DNA from: Actinomycetota bacterium
GTDB lineage: Bacteria > Actinomycetota > Thermoleophilia > Gaiellales > Gaiellaceae
DNA: 39,386 bases
Direction of reading: 5' to 3'
Assembly (NCBI GenBank): GCA_005883335.1
Contig: VAXM01000020.1
Coordinates: 1-39,386 of the forward strand
A model generated the notes under the pieces. That model ran no database searches and had not been told where the DNA came from. It saw nothing but the letters and a program-made list of their open reading frames with translations. Of this stretch, positions 1-9,244 are shown piece after piece. Positions within the stretch are counted from its first letter, which is position 1. Each line of letters starts with the position of its first letter. The position numbers and the translations under genes were made by a program.

Positions 1-153
1 AAGCGTCTTCCCCGAGCCGGTCGGCGCCTGGATCAGCGTGTGCCCGCCGCGGGCGATCGCCGGCCAGCCGAGCGCCTGCGCAGGCGTCGGCTCGGCGAAG
101 GCGGCCTCGAACCAGGCACGCGTCTCCGGAGAGAAGACGTCGAGCGGCTTCAC
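1..153 (-). CDS. Lhr-like/DEAD-box ATP-dependent helicase, N-terminal fragment (runs off window start)
   Basis: Reverse strand from GTG at 153 reads VKPLDVFSPETRAWFEAAFAEPTPAQALGWPAIARGGHTLIQAPTGSGKTL: Q-motif-like PTPAQ and Walker A APTGSGKT; GTGA overlap with the upstream HIT gene. Confidence 0.8.
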   Translation of the reverse strand, partial: MKPLDVFSPETRAWFEAAFAEPTPAQALGWPAIARGGHTLIQAPTGSGKTL

Positions 154-599
154 CCGCGAAGCGCCTCCACGTCCCGGCGGAACAGCTCTTCGTCGATCGG
201 CGTGGCACCGTCCGGGAAGGGGAACGGCCAGCCCGGCTTCGGGTCCTCTGCGTACCGCGGCACGACGTGCGTGTGCAGGTGCGGGAGCGAGTTGCCGAGA
301 ATGTCGTAGTTCATCTTCACCGGTTCGAAGTGGCGCTCCAGCAGCCGGCCGGCCTCGAGTAGCTCGAGCCAGTACTGCTTCGCCTCGTCGGCGGAGAGCT
401 CTGTCGGCTCCGCCACGTGCCGTCCGCGCCAGATGACCACCGTGTAGCCGCGCTGGACGTCCTCCTTCTGAAGGTAGGCGTCCGAGACCTCACCCGCGAA
501 GAAGCGCGCGCCGTGGGGCGTCTCGTCGGGGCGGCCCTGATCGCACATCGGACAGCCCTCGCCGCGCTTGAGGTCGTAGAAGGACTGCGGCCACTCCAC
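150..599 (-). CDS. HIT family protein
   Basis: ORF 149 aa with HIT triad context NSLPHLHTHVVPRY; GTG start with TAACGT 7 nt upstream. Confidence 0.85.
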   Translation of the reverse strand: MEWPQSFYDLKRGEGCPMCDQGRPDETPHGARFFAGEVSDAYLQKEDVQRGYTVVIWRGRHVAEPTELSADEAKQYWLELLEAGRLLERHFEPVKMNYDILGNSLPHLHTHVVPRYAEDPKPGWPFPFPDGATPIDEELFRRDVEALRG

Positions 600-627
600 G
601 GCGCCGACGTTAGCATCGCCCGGAGCG

Positions 628-1194
628 ATGCCCGAGTCCCCCGAAGAGCTCTACGCCCGCACGAAGGACGCGTTGCGGATGCCTCCCGTCGAGGAGTGGG
701 AGCAGTGGCCGTTCGAGGGCGCGCTGCGGCCGCGCGAGCTCCGGCCGCCGGAGGAGCGCGAGCGGCCGCGCTTCGGCGAGGGCGGCGTCGACTGCGGGCG
801 CTGCGCGGCCCCGGACTCCGAGTACATCTGGACGAACGAGACTTGGAGGCTCTGGCCGTTCACGCCTCCGAACGGGCTTCCGCTCGTCGTGCTGCTGGAG
901 CCGCGCCAGCACTACGCGGAGCCGGGCGACCTCCCGGACGAGCTCGCGGCAGACCTGGGCGTAATGCTGGCGCGGATCGAGCGCGAGATCCGCGCGCTCG
1001 GCAACATCGGCCGCGTGCACGTCTGCCGCTGGGGCGACGGCGGCGAGCACCTGCACTGGTGGTTCATGGCACGCCCCGCGCGGATCCCCCAGCTGATCGG
1101 CAGCTTCGCCGCGATCTGGGACGACATCCTGCCGCCGGTTCCCGAAGAGGTCCGGCAAGCGGATCTCGCTCGGCTCGCCGCCGCGCTCGGGTGA
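628..1194 (+). CDS. HIT-like protein with degenerate triad
   Basis: ORF 188 aa; ...VHVCRWGDGGEHLHWWFMARP resembles HIT C-terminal motif but reads HLHWWF; CxxC in DCGRC. Confidence 0.6.
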   Translation: MPESPEELYARTKDALRMPPVEEWEQWPFEGALRPRELRPPEERERPRFGEGGVDCGRCAAPDSEYIWTNETWRLWPFTPPNGLPLVVLLEPRQHYAEPGDLPDELAADLGVMLARIEREIRALGNIGRVHVCRWGDGGEHLHWWFMARPARIPQLIGSFAAIWDDILPPVPEEVRQADLARLAAALG

Positions 1195-1712
1195 AGCGCG
1201 TCAACGTGAAGGGCATCTCCGGTTCGGGGAAGTCGACGTTTGCGGTGGAGCTGGCACGGCGCCTCGAGCTCCCGTACATCGAGCTGGATGCCCTCCACCA
1301 CGGCCCGAACTGGTCGGAACCGACCGCCGAGGAATTCCGGACGCAGGTGCGCGAGGCGATGGACGCAGCGCCGGACGGCTGGGTGATCGACGGCAACTAC
1401 GAGGGCAAGCTCGGCGACACGGTCCTCCGCGAGGCCGACACGATCGTCTGGCTCGACCTGCCGTTTCGGGTCAAGGCGCGATGGCTGTGGAGACGCAGCG
1501 TCCACCGGATTCGGGGCGGTGTCGAGCTCTGGAGCGGCAACCGCGAGAGCTGGCGCACCGCGCTCTGGGGCCGCGACGCGCTGTTCTGGTGGATGGTGAA
1601 GGGCCACTTCCGTCACCGTCGCCAGTGGCCCAGGCGGTTCGCCGGCGACCCGCGGGTCGTCCGGCTGCGCTCGGTGGAGGAGGCGCGTAGGTGGCTCGAT
1701 ACGACGTCCTGA
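1191..1712 (+). CDS. P-loop NTPase, adenylate-kinase/FlaR-like
   Basis: From GTG 1191: VKRVNVKGISGSGKSTFAVELARRLELPYIELDALHHGPNW; Walker A GISGSGKST; GTGA overlap with preceding gene. Confidence 0.8.
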   Translation: MKRVNVKGISGSGKSTFAVELARRLELPYIELDALHHGPNWSEPTAEEFRTQVREAMDAAPDGWVIDGNYEGKLGDTVLREADTIVWLDLPFRVKARWLWRRSVHRIRGGVELWSGNRESWRTALWGRDALFWWMVKGHFRHRRQWPRRFAGDPRVVRLRSVEEARRWLDTTS

Positions 1713-3010
1713 TCCTCGGCGCGGGCGCGGCCGGCTGCGCGCTCGCGGGACGGCTCAGCGAGAACCCAGACCGCTCGGTCTGCCTCGTCGAAGCCGGCCC
1801 TGACTACGGCCACCTGTCTGAAGGGCGCTGGCCGGCGGACATCCTCGACCCCCGCTGGCTCGCGCTCGAGTCGCACCTCTGGGAGCGCGACGACGCGGAG
1901 GACCGTTCCCAGGCTCGCGCTCGCATCCTCGGCGGCTGCTCGGCCCACAACGCCTGCGTCGTCCTCGAGGGAGCGCCCTCGGACTACGAGTGGGGCTCCG
2001 GCTGGTCGTATGAGGCCTTCGCGCCGTACCTGCGCCGCGCCGCCGAAACGCTGCGGACGCACGTGCTCGCCGACGACGAGCTGACGCCGTGGCACCGCGC
2101 CTTCCGCGAGGCCGGCCGCGCCGATTCGATCGTGCACCCGGTGAACATCGTCGGCGGCGTCCGCTGGCACAGCGGCTTCGCCTACGTCGACCCGGCGCGC
2201 GGCCGAACGAACCTGACGATCCTCGCGGACACGCTCGCCGATCGCGTCCTGCTCGAGGATGGGCGGACGACGGGCGCCGTGGTCGGCGAACGGGAGCTCG
2301 AGGCTGACACCGTCGTCGTCTCCGGAGGCGCGTACGGCTCGCCAGGGATCCTCCTCCGCAGCGGCCTGGGTGCGGACCTACCGGTCGGCGAGGGGCTCGT
2401 CGACCACGTGGGAACGGGCGCCGGCTGGGAGCCGACCGAGCCGCTGCTCGCGCAGACCGCGGCTCACGAGGCCGAGCACGGCCTGTACATGGGCCAGGTC
2501 ACGATCGCCGCCAGGAGCCGCTCCTGCCCGCCCGGCGTCAACGACCTGTTCGTTTTTCCGGCGCTCGACGTCGGGCCGGAGATCAGCGGCGCGGCCTTTG
2601 CGATGAAGCCGTTCTCCCGCGGGTCGGTGCGCTTACGTTCCGCGGACCCCGAGGCGCCACTTGCGATCGACCACGGCTTCCTCCGGGACGAGCGGGACGT
2701 CGACGTGCTGGCGGAAGGCTTCGAGCGGCTGCGTGAGCTGGCGGCGAGCGACGAGGTGCGGCCCTACGTGGCGCGCGAGCTGCGGCCCGGGGCCGAAGTG
2801 GACGCGGAGATGCACGTGCGTGCAACCGCGCGCGGGTTCTTCCACCCGGTGGCGACCTGCGCGATCGGGCGCGTTCTGGACGAGCGCTGCCGCGTGCTCG
2901 GGTTCGAGAACCTCTACGTCGTCGATGCCTCGGCAATCCCGGAGATTCCGAGCGCGAACACCAACCTGACGACGATCGCGCTGGCGGAGCGGGCTGCCGA
3001 GTGGATCTAG
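1691..3010 (+). CDS. GMC family oxidoreductase
   Basis: N-terminal FAD motif LILGAGAAGCALAGRLSE; C-terminal HPVATCAIG...NLYVVDASAIPEIPSANTNLTTIALAE. Confidence 0.9.
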   Translation: MARYDVLILGAGAAGCALAGRLSENPDRSVCLVEAGPDYGHLSEGRWPADILDPRWLALESHLWERDDAEDRSQARARILGGCSAHNACVVLEGAPSDYEWGSGWSYEAFAPYLRRAAETLRTHVLADDELTPWHRAFREAGRADSIVHPVNIVGGVRWHSGFAYVDPARGRTNLTILADTLADRVLLEDGRTTGAVVGERELEADTVVVSGGAYGSPGILLRSGLGADLPVGEGLVDHVGTGAGWEPTEPLLAQTAAHEAEHGLYMGQVTIAARSRSCPPGVNDLFVFPALDVGPEISGAAFAMKPFSRGSVRLRSADPEAPLAIDHGFLRDERDVDVLAEGFERLRELAASDEVRPYVARELRPGAEVDAEMHVRATARGFFHPVATCAIGRVLDERCRVLGFENLYVVDASAIPEIPSANTNLTTIALAERAAEWI

Positions 3011-3027
3011 CGCGGTAGGATCGCGGG

Positions 3028-3597
3028 GTGGCTACAAGCGCTCCGGAGCGGCTCCACTTCACCGGCAACGACGAGGCAGACGAGCTGATCGCGCGGGAGC
3101 CGTTCGCGCTGCTGGTCGGTTTCGCGCTGGATCAGCAGGTGCCGGTGCAGACCGCGTTCAGCGGGCCGTTGAAGCTGAAGCAGCGGCTGGGGACGCTCGA
3201 CCCGGGCGCGATCGCGGCGACCGACCCGGGGCGGGTCGAGGAGGCGTTCCGCGAGAAGCCGGCGATTCACCGCTTCCCCGGCAACATGGCGCGGCGGATT
3301 CAGGATCTCGCGTCGTTGGTCACCGAGAAGTACCGTGGGGACGCGGGCCGCGTCTGGGCCGATGCGACTGATGCGGACGACTTGCGGCAGCGGCTCGCCG
3401 AGCTGCCCGGCTTCGGCGAGATGAAGATCAAGGCGCTCAGCGCGGTCCTTGCGAAACGCTTCGGCGTGGAGACCGCACGCGACCTGGCGCCGTCGCACCC
3501 GACCCTCGGCGACGTCGATTCGCCCGAGGCGCTCGCGGACTATCAGGCGAAGAAGCGGGCCCACAAGGCCGAAATGCGCGCCCGCGCGGACAGCTAG
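3028..3597 (+). CDS. HhH-GPD-type base excision DNA repair protein
   Basis: FALLVGFALDQQVPVQTAFSGP...LPGFGEMKIKALSAVLAKRFGV, typical of the actinobacterial HhH-GPD family. Confidence 0.8.
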   Translation: MATSAPERLHFTGNDEADELIAREPFALLVGFALDQQVPVQTAFSGPLKLKQRLGTLDPGAIAATDPGRVEEAFREKPAIHRFPGNMARRIQDLASLVTEKYRGDAGRVWADATDADDLRQRLAELPGFGEMKIKALSAVLAKRFGVETARDLAPSHPTLGDVDSPEALADYQAKKRAHKAEMRARADS

Positions 3598-3753
3598 CCG
3601 CCGCGCCCCGTCGGGAGGACCTGTAACACTTTCGGCACGGTCCCTTCACCCAGGCGTGCGCCTTTTCGCACTAGGCTCATAGCGGGGAGGAGGTCAGCGG
3701 GTACCTGGCCTGAGGGGTCCGCAACTGAGACGCAGCGCCCGATAACCCCTCGC

Positions 3754-4677
3754 GTGAGATTCCGCGCCGCCGCAATCGCCCCCCTCGCCGCTGCTCTGGC
3801 GCTCGCCTGCGCCGGTGGTGCCGCTCACGCCCTGCGTGTCCCCTCCGCGCCGCGCTGCTCGGTGTTCCCGAAGAACAACCCGTGGAACCGGCGCGTCGAC
3901 CTCCTCCCCGTTGCACTCAACTCCGCGGCGGTCATCGCAACGATCGGCCTCGACACCGGCCTCCATGCCGACTTCGGCTCAGGCCTGTGGGACGGCTCGC
4001 CGATCGGGATTCCCTTTGACGTCGTCAGCCGCAACACGCCGCGCTCCCGCGTCTCCTTCGACTACAGCAGCGAGAGCGACCATGTCGGCTACCCGATCCC
4101 GAGACACGTCCACATCGAGGGCGGCAGCGACCACCACGCGCTGCTGCTCGACCGGAGCGCGTGCCGCCTCTACGAGCTCGGCGGCCTGGCGAAGCAGAAC
4201 GGACGCTGGCACGCCTGGGCCGGCGCGACCTGGAGCCTGCGCTCGAACCGCGTCCGGCCCGCGGGCTGGACCTCGGCCGACGCCGCCGGGTTGCCGATCT
4301 TCCCGGGTCTCGCCCGCTATGACGAGGTCCGCCGGGGCGTGATCGATCATGCGTTGCGCTTCACGGTCGAGCGCACGCGCCGCGCCTACATCTACCCGGC
4401 GCGCCACCTCACGGGCAGCCTGACCAACCCGCTCCTACCACCCATGGGCCTGCGCGTCCGCCTCAGGGCGAGCTTCGACGTGCGCCCCTTCCCGCGCCAG
4501 GCGCGGATCGTCCTGGCCGCGCTGAAGCGCTACGGGATGATCGTCGCCGACAACGGCTCGGACTGGTTCGTCAGCGGCACGCCGGACCCGCGGTGGTCGA
4601 ACGACCAGCTGCGCACACTCGGGCAGGTGAAGGGCTCGGACTTCGAGGTCGTCAATACCTCGACGCTCAGGCCCTGA
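3754..4677 (+). CDS. Secreted protein of unknown function
   Basis: Signal peptide MRFRAAAIAPLAAALALACAGGAAHA followed by 280 aa globular region (NNPWNRRVDLLPV...HVHIEGGSDHHALLLD). Confidence 0.75.
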   Translation: MRFRAAAIAPLAAALALACAGGAAHALRVPSAPRCSVFPKNNPWNRRVDLLPVALNSAAVIATIGLDTGLHADFGSGLWDGSPIGIPFDVVSRNTPRSRVSFDYSSESDHVGYPIPRHVHIEGGSDHHALLLDRSACRLYELGGLAKQNGRWHAWAGATWSLRSNRVRPAGWTSADAAGLPIFPGLARYDEVRRGVIDHALRFTVERTRRAYIYPARHLTGSLTNPLLPPMGLRVRLRASFDVRPFPRQARIVLAALKRYGMIVADNGSDWFVSGTPDPRWSNDQLRTLGQVKGSDFEVVNTSTLRP

Positions 4678-6028
4678 GGTCTCTCAGCGCGACCCGCGCG
4701 GCGCTGTAGCCGCACATGCCGTGGACGCCGCCGCCCGGCGGAGTCGAGGCCGAGCAGAGATAGATGCCGCGCAACGGCGTCCGGTAGGGCACGAGCTTGC
4801 GGGCCGGCCGGAGGAGCAGCTGGCCAAGGTCCATCACTCCGCCGTTGAGGTCGCCGCCGACGAGGTTCCGGTTGTGCGCCTCCAACTCGGCCGGGCCCAT
4901 CGAATGCCGTCCCAAGATCCGCTCGCGGAACCCCGGAGCGAACCGCTCGACCTGCGCCTCGATCCGCTCGGTCATGTTCTCGGACGAGCCGTTCGGCACG
5001 TGGCAGTACGCCCAGGCGGCTTGCTTGCCGGCCGGAACGCGAGAAGGATCGAAGAGGCTCGTCTGCGCGAGCAGCACGAACGGCTTGCCCGCGGGACGGC
5101 CGCTCCAGGCCCCCCACTCCGACGCGGAGATCTCCTCGAACGACCCGCCGAGGTGCACCGTCCCGGCCCGCGCGCAGTCATCCGCACGCCACGGGATCGG
5201 TCCGTCCAGCGCCCAATCGACCTTGAACGCGCCGGGCCCGTGCCGGTATGCGCGCAACCGCCCCGCGTAGCGCTCCGGGAGCGGTGCGATTCGGGCGAGT
5301 TCCCGGGGAGAGACGTCTGCGAGAAGCACGTCCGCGTCCGGCAGTTCGTCGACCGGGCTCGACACGTGGATCTCGCCGCCCAGCTCCAGGAGCCTGGCGG
5401 CCAGCGCGTCCGCGAGGCGCTGCGACCCACCGCGGGGGAACGGCCATCCGACCGCGTGCCCGAGCGTCAGCAGCGCCAGCGCGAACCCGGCGCTCGGACG
5501 GCGTTCGAGCGGAAGCATGGAATGCGCCGCAAACCCTGCGAACCAGCCCTGCGTCCGAGGCTCGCGGAAGCGCTCGGCGACAGGACGGGCGGCGGAAAGT
5601 GCCGTCAGCACCGCGCCGCGGAGCTCGAGGAGGGCACGGGGCGAGTACGGATACGGCCAGCCTTCGACCAGCGAGCCCACAAGCGACTGGTACACGTCCT
5701 CGTCCTGCCCGAGCGCAGCTGCGGTCGCCGCGAGGTCGCGCTCGAGTACCAGGGCAGTGCCGTCGTCGAACGGGTGCGCAGCCGGCGCATCCGGATGGAC
5801 CCACTCGACGTTCAGCTCGAGCTCGCGGAAGAAGGGCGACGCGACCGCGAGCGGGTGGATCGCCGAGCAGACGTCGTGAACGAAACCCGGCAGCGTCAGC
5901 TCGGCCGAGCGCAGGCCCCCGCCGATCTCCGGCTCGGCCTCGTGCACCTCGACCTCGAGCCCCGCCCGCGCCAGCGCGATCGCCCCGGCCAGCCCGTTCG
6001 GACCGGAGCCGATGACGACTGCTTTCAC
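4667..6028 (-). CDS. NAD(P)/FAD-dependent oxidoreductase, phytoene desaturase (CrtI)/COG1233-like
   Basis: MKAVVIGSGPNGLAGAIALARAGLEVEVHEAEPEIGGGLRS and C-terminal GIYLCSASTPPGGGVHGMCGYSAARVAL. Confidence 0.88.
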   Translation of the reverse strand: MKAVVIGSGPNGLAGAIALARAGLEVEVHEAEPEIGGGLRSAELTLPGFVHDVCSAIHPLAVASPFFRELELNVEWVHPDAPAAHPFDDGTALVLERDLAATAAALGQDEDVYQSLVGSLVEGWPYPYSPRALLELRGAVLTALSAARPVAERFREPRTQGWFAGFAAHSMLPLERRPSAGFALALLTLGHAVGWPFPRGGSQRLADALAARLLELGGEIHVSSPVDELPDADVLLADVSPRELARIAPLPERYAGRLRAYRHGPGAFKVDWALDGPIPWRADDCARAGTVHLGGSFEEISASEWGAWSGRPAGKPFVLLAQTSLFDPSRVPAGKQAAWAYCHVPNGSSENMTERIEAQVERFAPGFRERILGRHSMGPAELEAHNRNLVGGDLNGGVMDLGQLLLRPARKLVPYRTPLRGIYLCSASTPPGGGVHGMCGYSAARVALRDLRA

Positions 6029-6945
6029 CTGCGCAGCGCGCGAAGAGCCGGCCCAAGCGCCTGCCCACCCTTGAGCACCGGCTCGAAGAGGTCGCCGTGC
6101 TTCTGGACCCGGTCAAGCGCCTCGCGCCTCCCGAACTCCCGCGGCCGGACCTTCTCGCCGAGCTCCTCCCACCGCAAAGGCGTCGACACGGGCGCGCCCG
6201 GTTTGGGCCGCACCGAGTAGGCAGACGCAATCGTCTTGCCGTGGCCGTTCTGGCGGTGGTCGACGAGCACTCCCCGGCGCTTCTTCTTGAGCCACTCGGT
6301 CGTCACGAGGCCCGAGTGCTCCGCTTCGAGGCCGCGCGACACGCGCTCGGCGAGCTCGTAGGTGTCCTTGTACGACGACCGCCGGCTGATCGGCACGAGG
6401 ACGTGGATCCCGTCCGCTCCGCTCGTCTTCACATACGAGCGGAGCTCCAGCCGCTCGAGCGCCTCGCGGATGAGGTGCGCGACCTCGATCGCCTGCGCGA
6501 AGCCATTGCGCGACTCCGGCGGGTCGAGGTCGAAGACGACGTAGTCGGGCCGGTCCGGCTTGTCGACGCGCGAGTACCACGCATTCATGTCGATGCAATT
6601 CATCTGCACCATCCACACGAGCGCGGCGGGCTCGTTGACGAGCGCGAAGTCCACAAGGCGCGAGCTGCCCTCGCGCGGCCAGGTCCGAAACTGCCGCGTG
6701 GGGATCCACGACGGCTTTCCCTTCGGCGCCTGCTTGTGGAAGTACGGCCGGCCGCGAATGCCGTCTGGGTAACGCTTGAGCGTGAACGGCCGGTTGCGCA
6801 GATGCGGCACGATCGCGTCGCCGATCTCGGCGTAGTACTCGGCGAGGTCGCCCTTCGTCACGCCGTCGCCGGGGAACAAGACGCGGTCCGGGTGCGTGAG
6901 CCGGACTCGGCGCCGCCCGATCTGGATCTCGTCGCTCTCAGTCAC
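6025..6945 (-). CDS. ligD: DNA ligase D-type polymerase/primase domain protein (stand-alone PolDom)
   Basis: LTHPDRVLFPGDGVTKGDLAEYYAEI...RPFTLKRYPDGI...FHKQAPKGKPSW...DYVVFDLDPPE; no ligase or phosphoesterase domain in this ORF. Confidence 0.85.
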   Translation of the reverse strand: MTESDEIQIGRRRVRLTHPDRVLFPGDGVTKGDLAEYYAEIGDAIVPHLRNRPFTLKRYPDGIRGRPYFHKQAPKGKPSWIPTRQFRTWPREGSSRLVDFALVNEPAALVWMVQMNCIDMNAWYSRVDKPDRPDYVVFDLDPPESRNGFAQAIEVAHLIREALERLELRSYVKTSGADGIHVLVPISRRSSYKDTYELAERVSRGLEAEHSGLVTTEWLKKKRRGVLVDHRQNGHGKTIASAYSVRPKPGAPVSTPLRWEELGEKVRPREFGRREALDRVQKHGDLFEPVLKGGQALGPALRALRR

Positions 6946-7702
6946 GCAGCCGCGTCCAGTAGGCGACCGTGTTCACGCGCCGGCGGAGCTCGCCCGGCGG
7001 CACCAGCTCGCGTAGCCGCGCCGCGAAGGCAGTTCGGTCCTCGTTCGGCTGGGCGGCGATCGAGCTGACGGAGAGCAAGTTCGCGATCCAGCCCTCGCGG
7101 TCGGTGACGAGCTCGCGCTCGAGCTCGTCCTCGCGCAGCTCCTCGAAGCCCGCCGCGGCAATCGGCGCCCGCCACTCGCCCGAGAGCACGCGCGGCAGCC
7201 CGGGCATCCCGCCGCGTTCCATCGTCTCGTCGATCAGCGCCTCGGCCTCCTCGCCCAGGTCGGGGTACTCGAGGCCGATGTTCCAGAAGACGGCGAGCGC
7301 GCCGCGGGGCCGCAAGACGCGCACGATCTCGGCGAGCGCCTCCGGAGTGGCGAACCAGTGGAAGGCCTCGCCGGAAAAAACCGCGTCGACCTCGCCCTGT
7401 TCGAGCGGGATCGCCTCCGCGCTCCCACGCCGCGCTTCGGCTCGAGGAACGACCTCCCGCAGCACTGCGCGCATCGCGTCGTCCGGCTCGACGGCCACGA
7501 CCCGCTCGAACCGCGGCACCAGCGCGCGGGTCAGCTTCCCGGTCCCCGCGCCGAGGTCGAGCACGGCAGCGTCCGCCCGGAGCTCGAGATCCGAGACGAT
7601 CCGGTCGAGCAACTCCTCCGGCCAGAGCGGCCGGCCGAGCTCGTACTCGCGCGCCGTGCGCCCGAACGCGTCGGGTGGCGCCTCTCTACGAGACACCGGC
7701 AA
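6938..7702 (-). CDS. Class I SAM-dependent methyltransferase
   Basis: VLDLGAGTGKLTRALVPRFERVVAVEPDDAMRAVL motif I; DAVFSGEAFHWF. Confidence 0.88.
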   Translation of the reverse strand: MPVSRREAPPDAFGRTAREYELGRPLWPEELLDRIVSDLELRADAAVLDLGAGTGKLTRALVPRFERVVAVEPDDAMRAVLREVVPRAEARRGSAEAIPLEQGEVDAVFSGEAFHWFATPEALAEIVRVLRPRGALAVFWNIGLEYPDLGEEAEALIDETMERGGMPGLPRVLSGEWRAPIAAAGFEELREDELERELVTDREGWIANLLSVSSIAAQPNEDRTAFAARLRELVPPGELRRRVNTVAYWTRLRD

Positions 7703-8867
7703 GAAGGAAGGCTCTGTTCTCCTTCAGCATCTCGCGCGCGATCACGAGCCGCTGGATCTGGTTCGTGCCCTCGTAGATCTGCGTGATCTTGGCGTCGCGC
7801 ATCATCCGCTCGACGGGGTACTCCTGGATGTAGCCGTAGCCGCCGAGGATCTGGACCGCGTCGGTCGTGACCTCCATCGCCACATCTGTGCAGAACAGCT
7901 TGGCCATCGCGGAGATCTTCGTCAGCTCGGCGCCGTCAGCGCCCTCGTCGATCAGCTGCCCGCACTTGTAGAGAAGCCCGCGCGCGGCCTCGCACTTCGT
8001 CTCCATGTCGGCCAGCGTCGCGGCGATCAGCTGGTGCTGCGCGATCGGCTTGCCCATCGTCTCGCGCGACTTCGCGTACTCGAGCGCGAAGTCGGTCGCA
8101 CCCTGGGCCAGTCCGAGCCCCTGCGCGCCGATCCCGGGTCGCGAGCGGTCGAGGATCCGCATCGCGATCCGAAAGCCCTCGCCCTCCTCCCCGAGCAGGT
8201 TGCCGGCGGGGATGCGGCAGTCGTCGAAGAAGATCTCGCCCGTCGTCGAGCCCTTGATCCCCATCTTCGGCTCGATCCTCCCCACCTCGAAGCCCGGCGC
8301 GTCCGCCTCGACCACGAACGCGGAGATCCCCGAGTGGCCGGCGTCCGGGTCGGTCTTGGCAAAGACGACGTACAGCCCGGCCACGCCCGCGTTCGTGATG
8401 AAGCGCTTCGAGCCGTTGATGACGTACTCGTCGCCTTCCAGCCGCGCCTCGGTGCGCATCGCCGCGGAGTCCGACCCGGAGCCGGCCTCCGTCAGCGCGT
8501 ACGCAGGCAGCCACTCGCCGCTCGCCAGACGCGGGAGCCAGCGCGTCTTCTGCTCGTCGGTGCCCGTGAGCTTGATCCCGAGCGAGCCGAGCTCCTGCAC
8601 GGCCAGCAGCAGCCCTGTGGTCGCGCAGACCTTGGACAGCTCCTCGATCGCGACGAGCACCATCAGCGCGCCCGTGCCGGTGCCGCCGTGCGCCTCGTCG
8701 AACGGCAAGCCGAAGAGCTCGTGCTCGCGGAGCAGCTCGACCATGTCCCAGGGAAACTCGGCCGATTTGTCGATCTCCGCCGCCCGCGGCGCGACCCGCT
8801 CCCGCGCGAGCGTGCGCACGAGCTCGCGGATCTCGCGCTGCTCCTCGGTCAGAGGGTCGCTCGGCAC
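7686..8867 (-). CDS. Acyl-CoA dehydrogenase
   Basis: YALTEAGSGSDSAAMRTEA, DRSRPGIGAQGLGLAQGATDFALEYAKSRETMGKPI, QILGGYGYIQEYPVERMMRDAKITQIYEGTNQIQ. Confidence 0.95.
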   Translation of the reverse strand: MPSDPLTEEQREIRELVRTLARERVAPRAAEIDKSAEFPWDMVELLREHELFGLPFDEAHGGTGTGALMVLVAIEELSKVCATTGLLLAVQELGSLGIKLTGTDEQKTRWLPRLASGEWLPAYALTEAGSGSDSAAMRTEARLEGDEYVINGSKRFITNAGVAGLYVVFAKTDPDAGHSGISAFVVEADAPGFEVGRIEPKMGIKGSTTGEIFFDDCRIPAGNLLGEEGEGFRIAMRILDRSRPGIGAQGLGLAQGATDFALEYAKSRETMGKPIAQHQLIAATLADMETKCEAARGLLYKCGQLIDEGADGAELTKISAMAKLFCTDVAMEVTTDAVQILGGYGYIQEYPVERMMRDAKITQIYEGTNQIQRLVIAREMLKENRAFLLAGVS

Positions 8868-8919
8868 GGCGGGAGTCTAGCCCTGGAGTTCCACACTCTC
8901 GCTGCCGATAGCTGGCTCG

Positions 8920-9243
8920 ATGCGCCGCCTCGTCCTCCTCGCCGCGATGCCGTTTCTGCTCTCCGGGTGCTACTGGAGCACCGGCTCGAGCGGGAGCAGC
9001 TCGGGCTCCGGCTACGACGGCGAGACGCGTGTCCGCATGACGATTCCGGCCCTGGAGGCGTACAACGCCGACCACAACTCGTACAAGGGCGCGACGCTCG
9101 GCGCGCTGCGAAACTACGACACGGGCGTCACGGGCATCCGGGTCGTGTGGGCGACGGCGACGACGTACTGCCTCGAGAGCACCGGCCCGGGCGCGTTCCA
9201 CAAGGCCGGGCCTGCCGCGCCCATCTTGCCCGGCGGCTGTTAG
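8920..9243 (+). CDS. Small lipoprotein with pilin-like C-terminal region
   Basis: Lipobox LLSGC; MTIPALEAYNADHNSYKGATLGALRNYDTGV...TTYCLES resembles type II/IV pseudopilin globular domain. Confidence 0.6.
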   Translation: MRRLVLLAAMPFLLSGCYWSTGSSGSSSGSGYDGETRVRMTIPALEAYNADHNSYKGATLGALRNYDTGVTGIRVVWATATTYCLESTGPGAFHKAGPAAPILPGGC

Positions 9244-9244
9244 C

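Noticed and set aside
3691-3753. TPP or c-di-GMP-I riboswitch before the secreted protein
   Set aside because: CTGAGA and GACGCA fragments are present but the required conserved cores and order are not, so only an unnamed structured leader is proposed.
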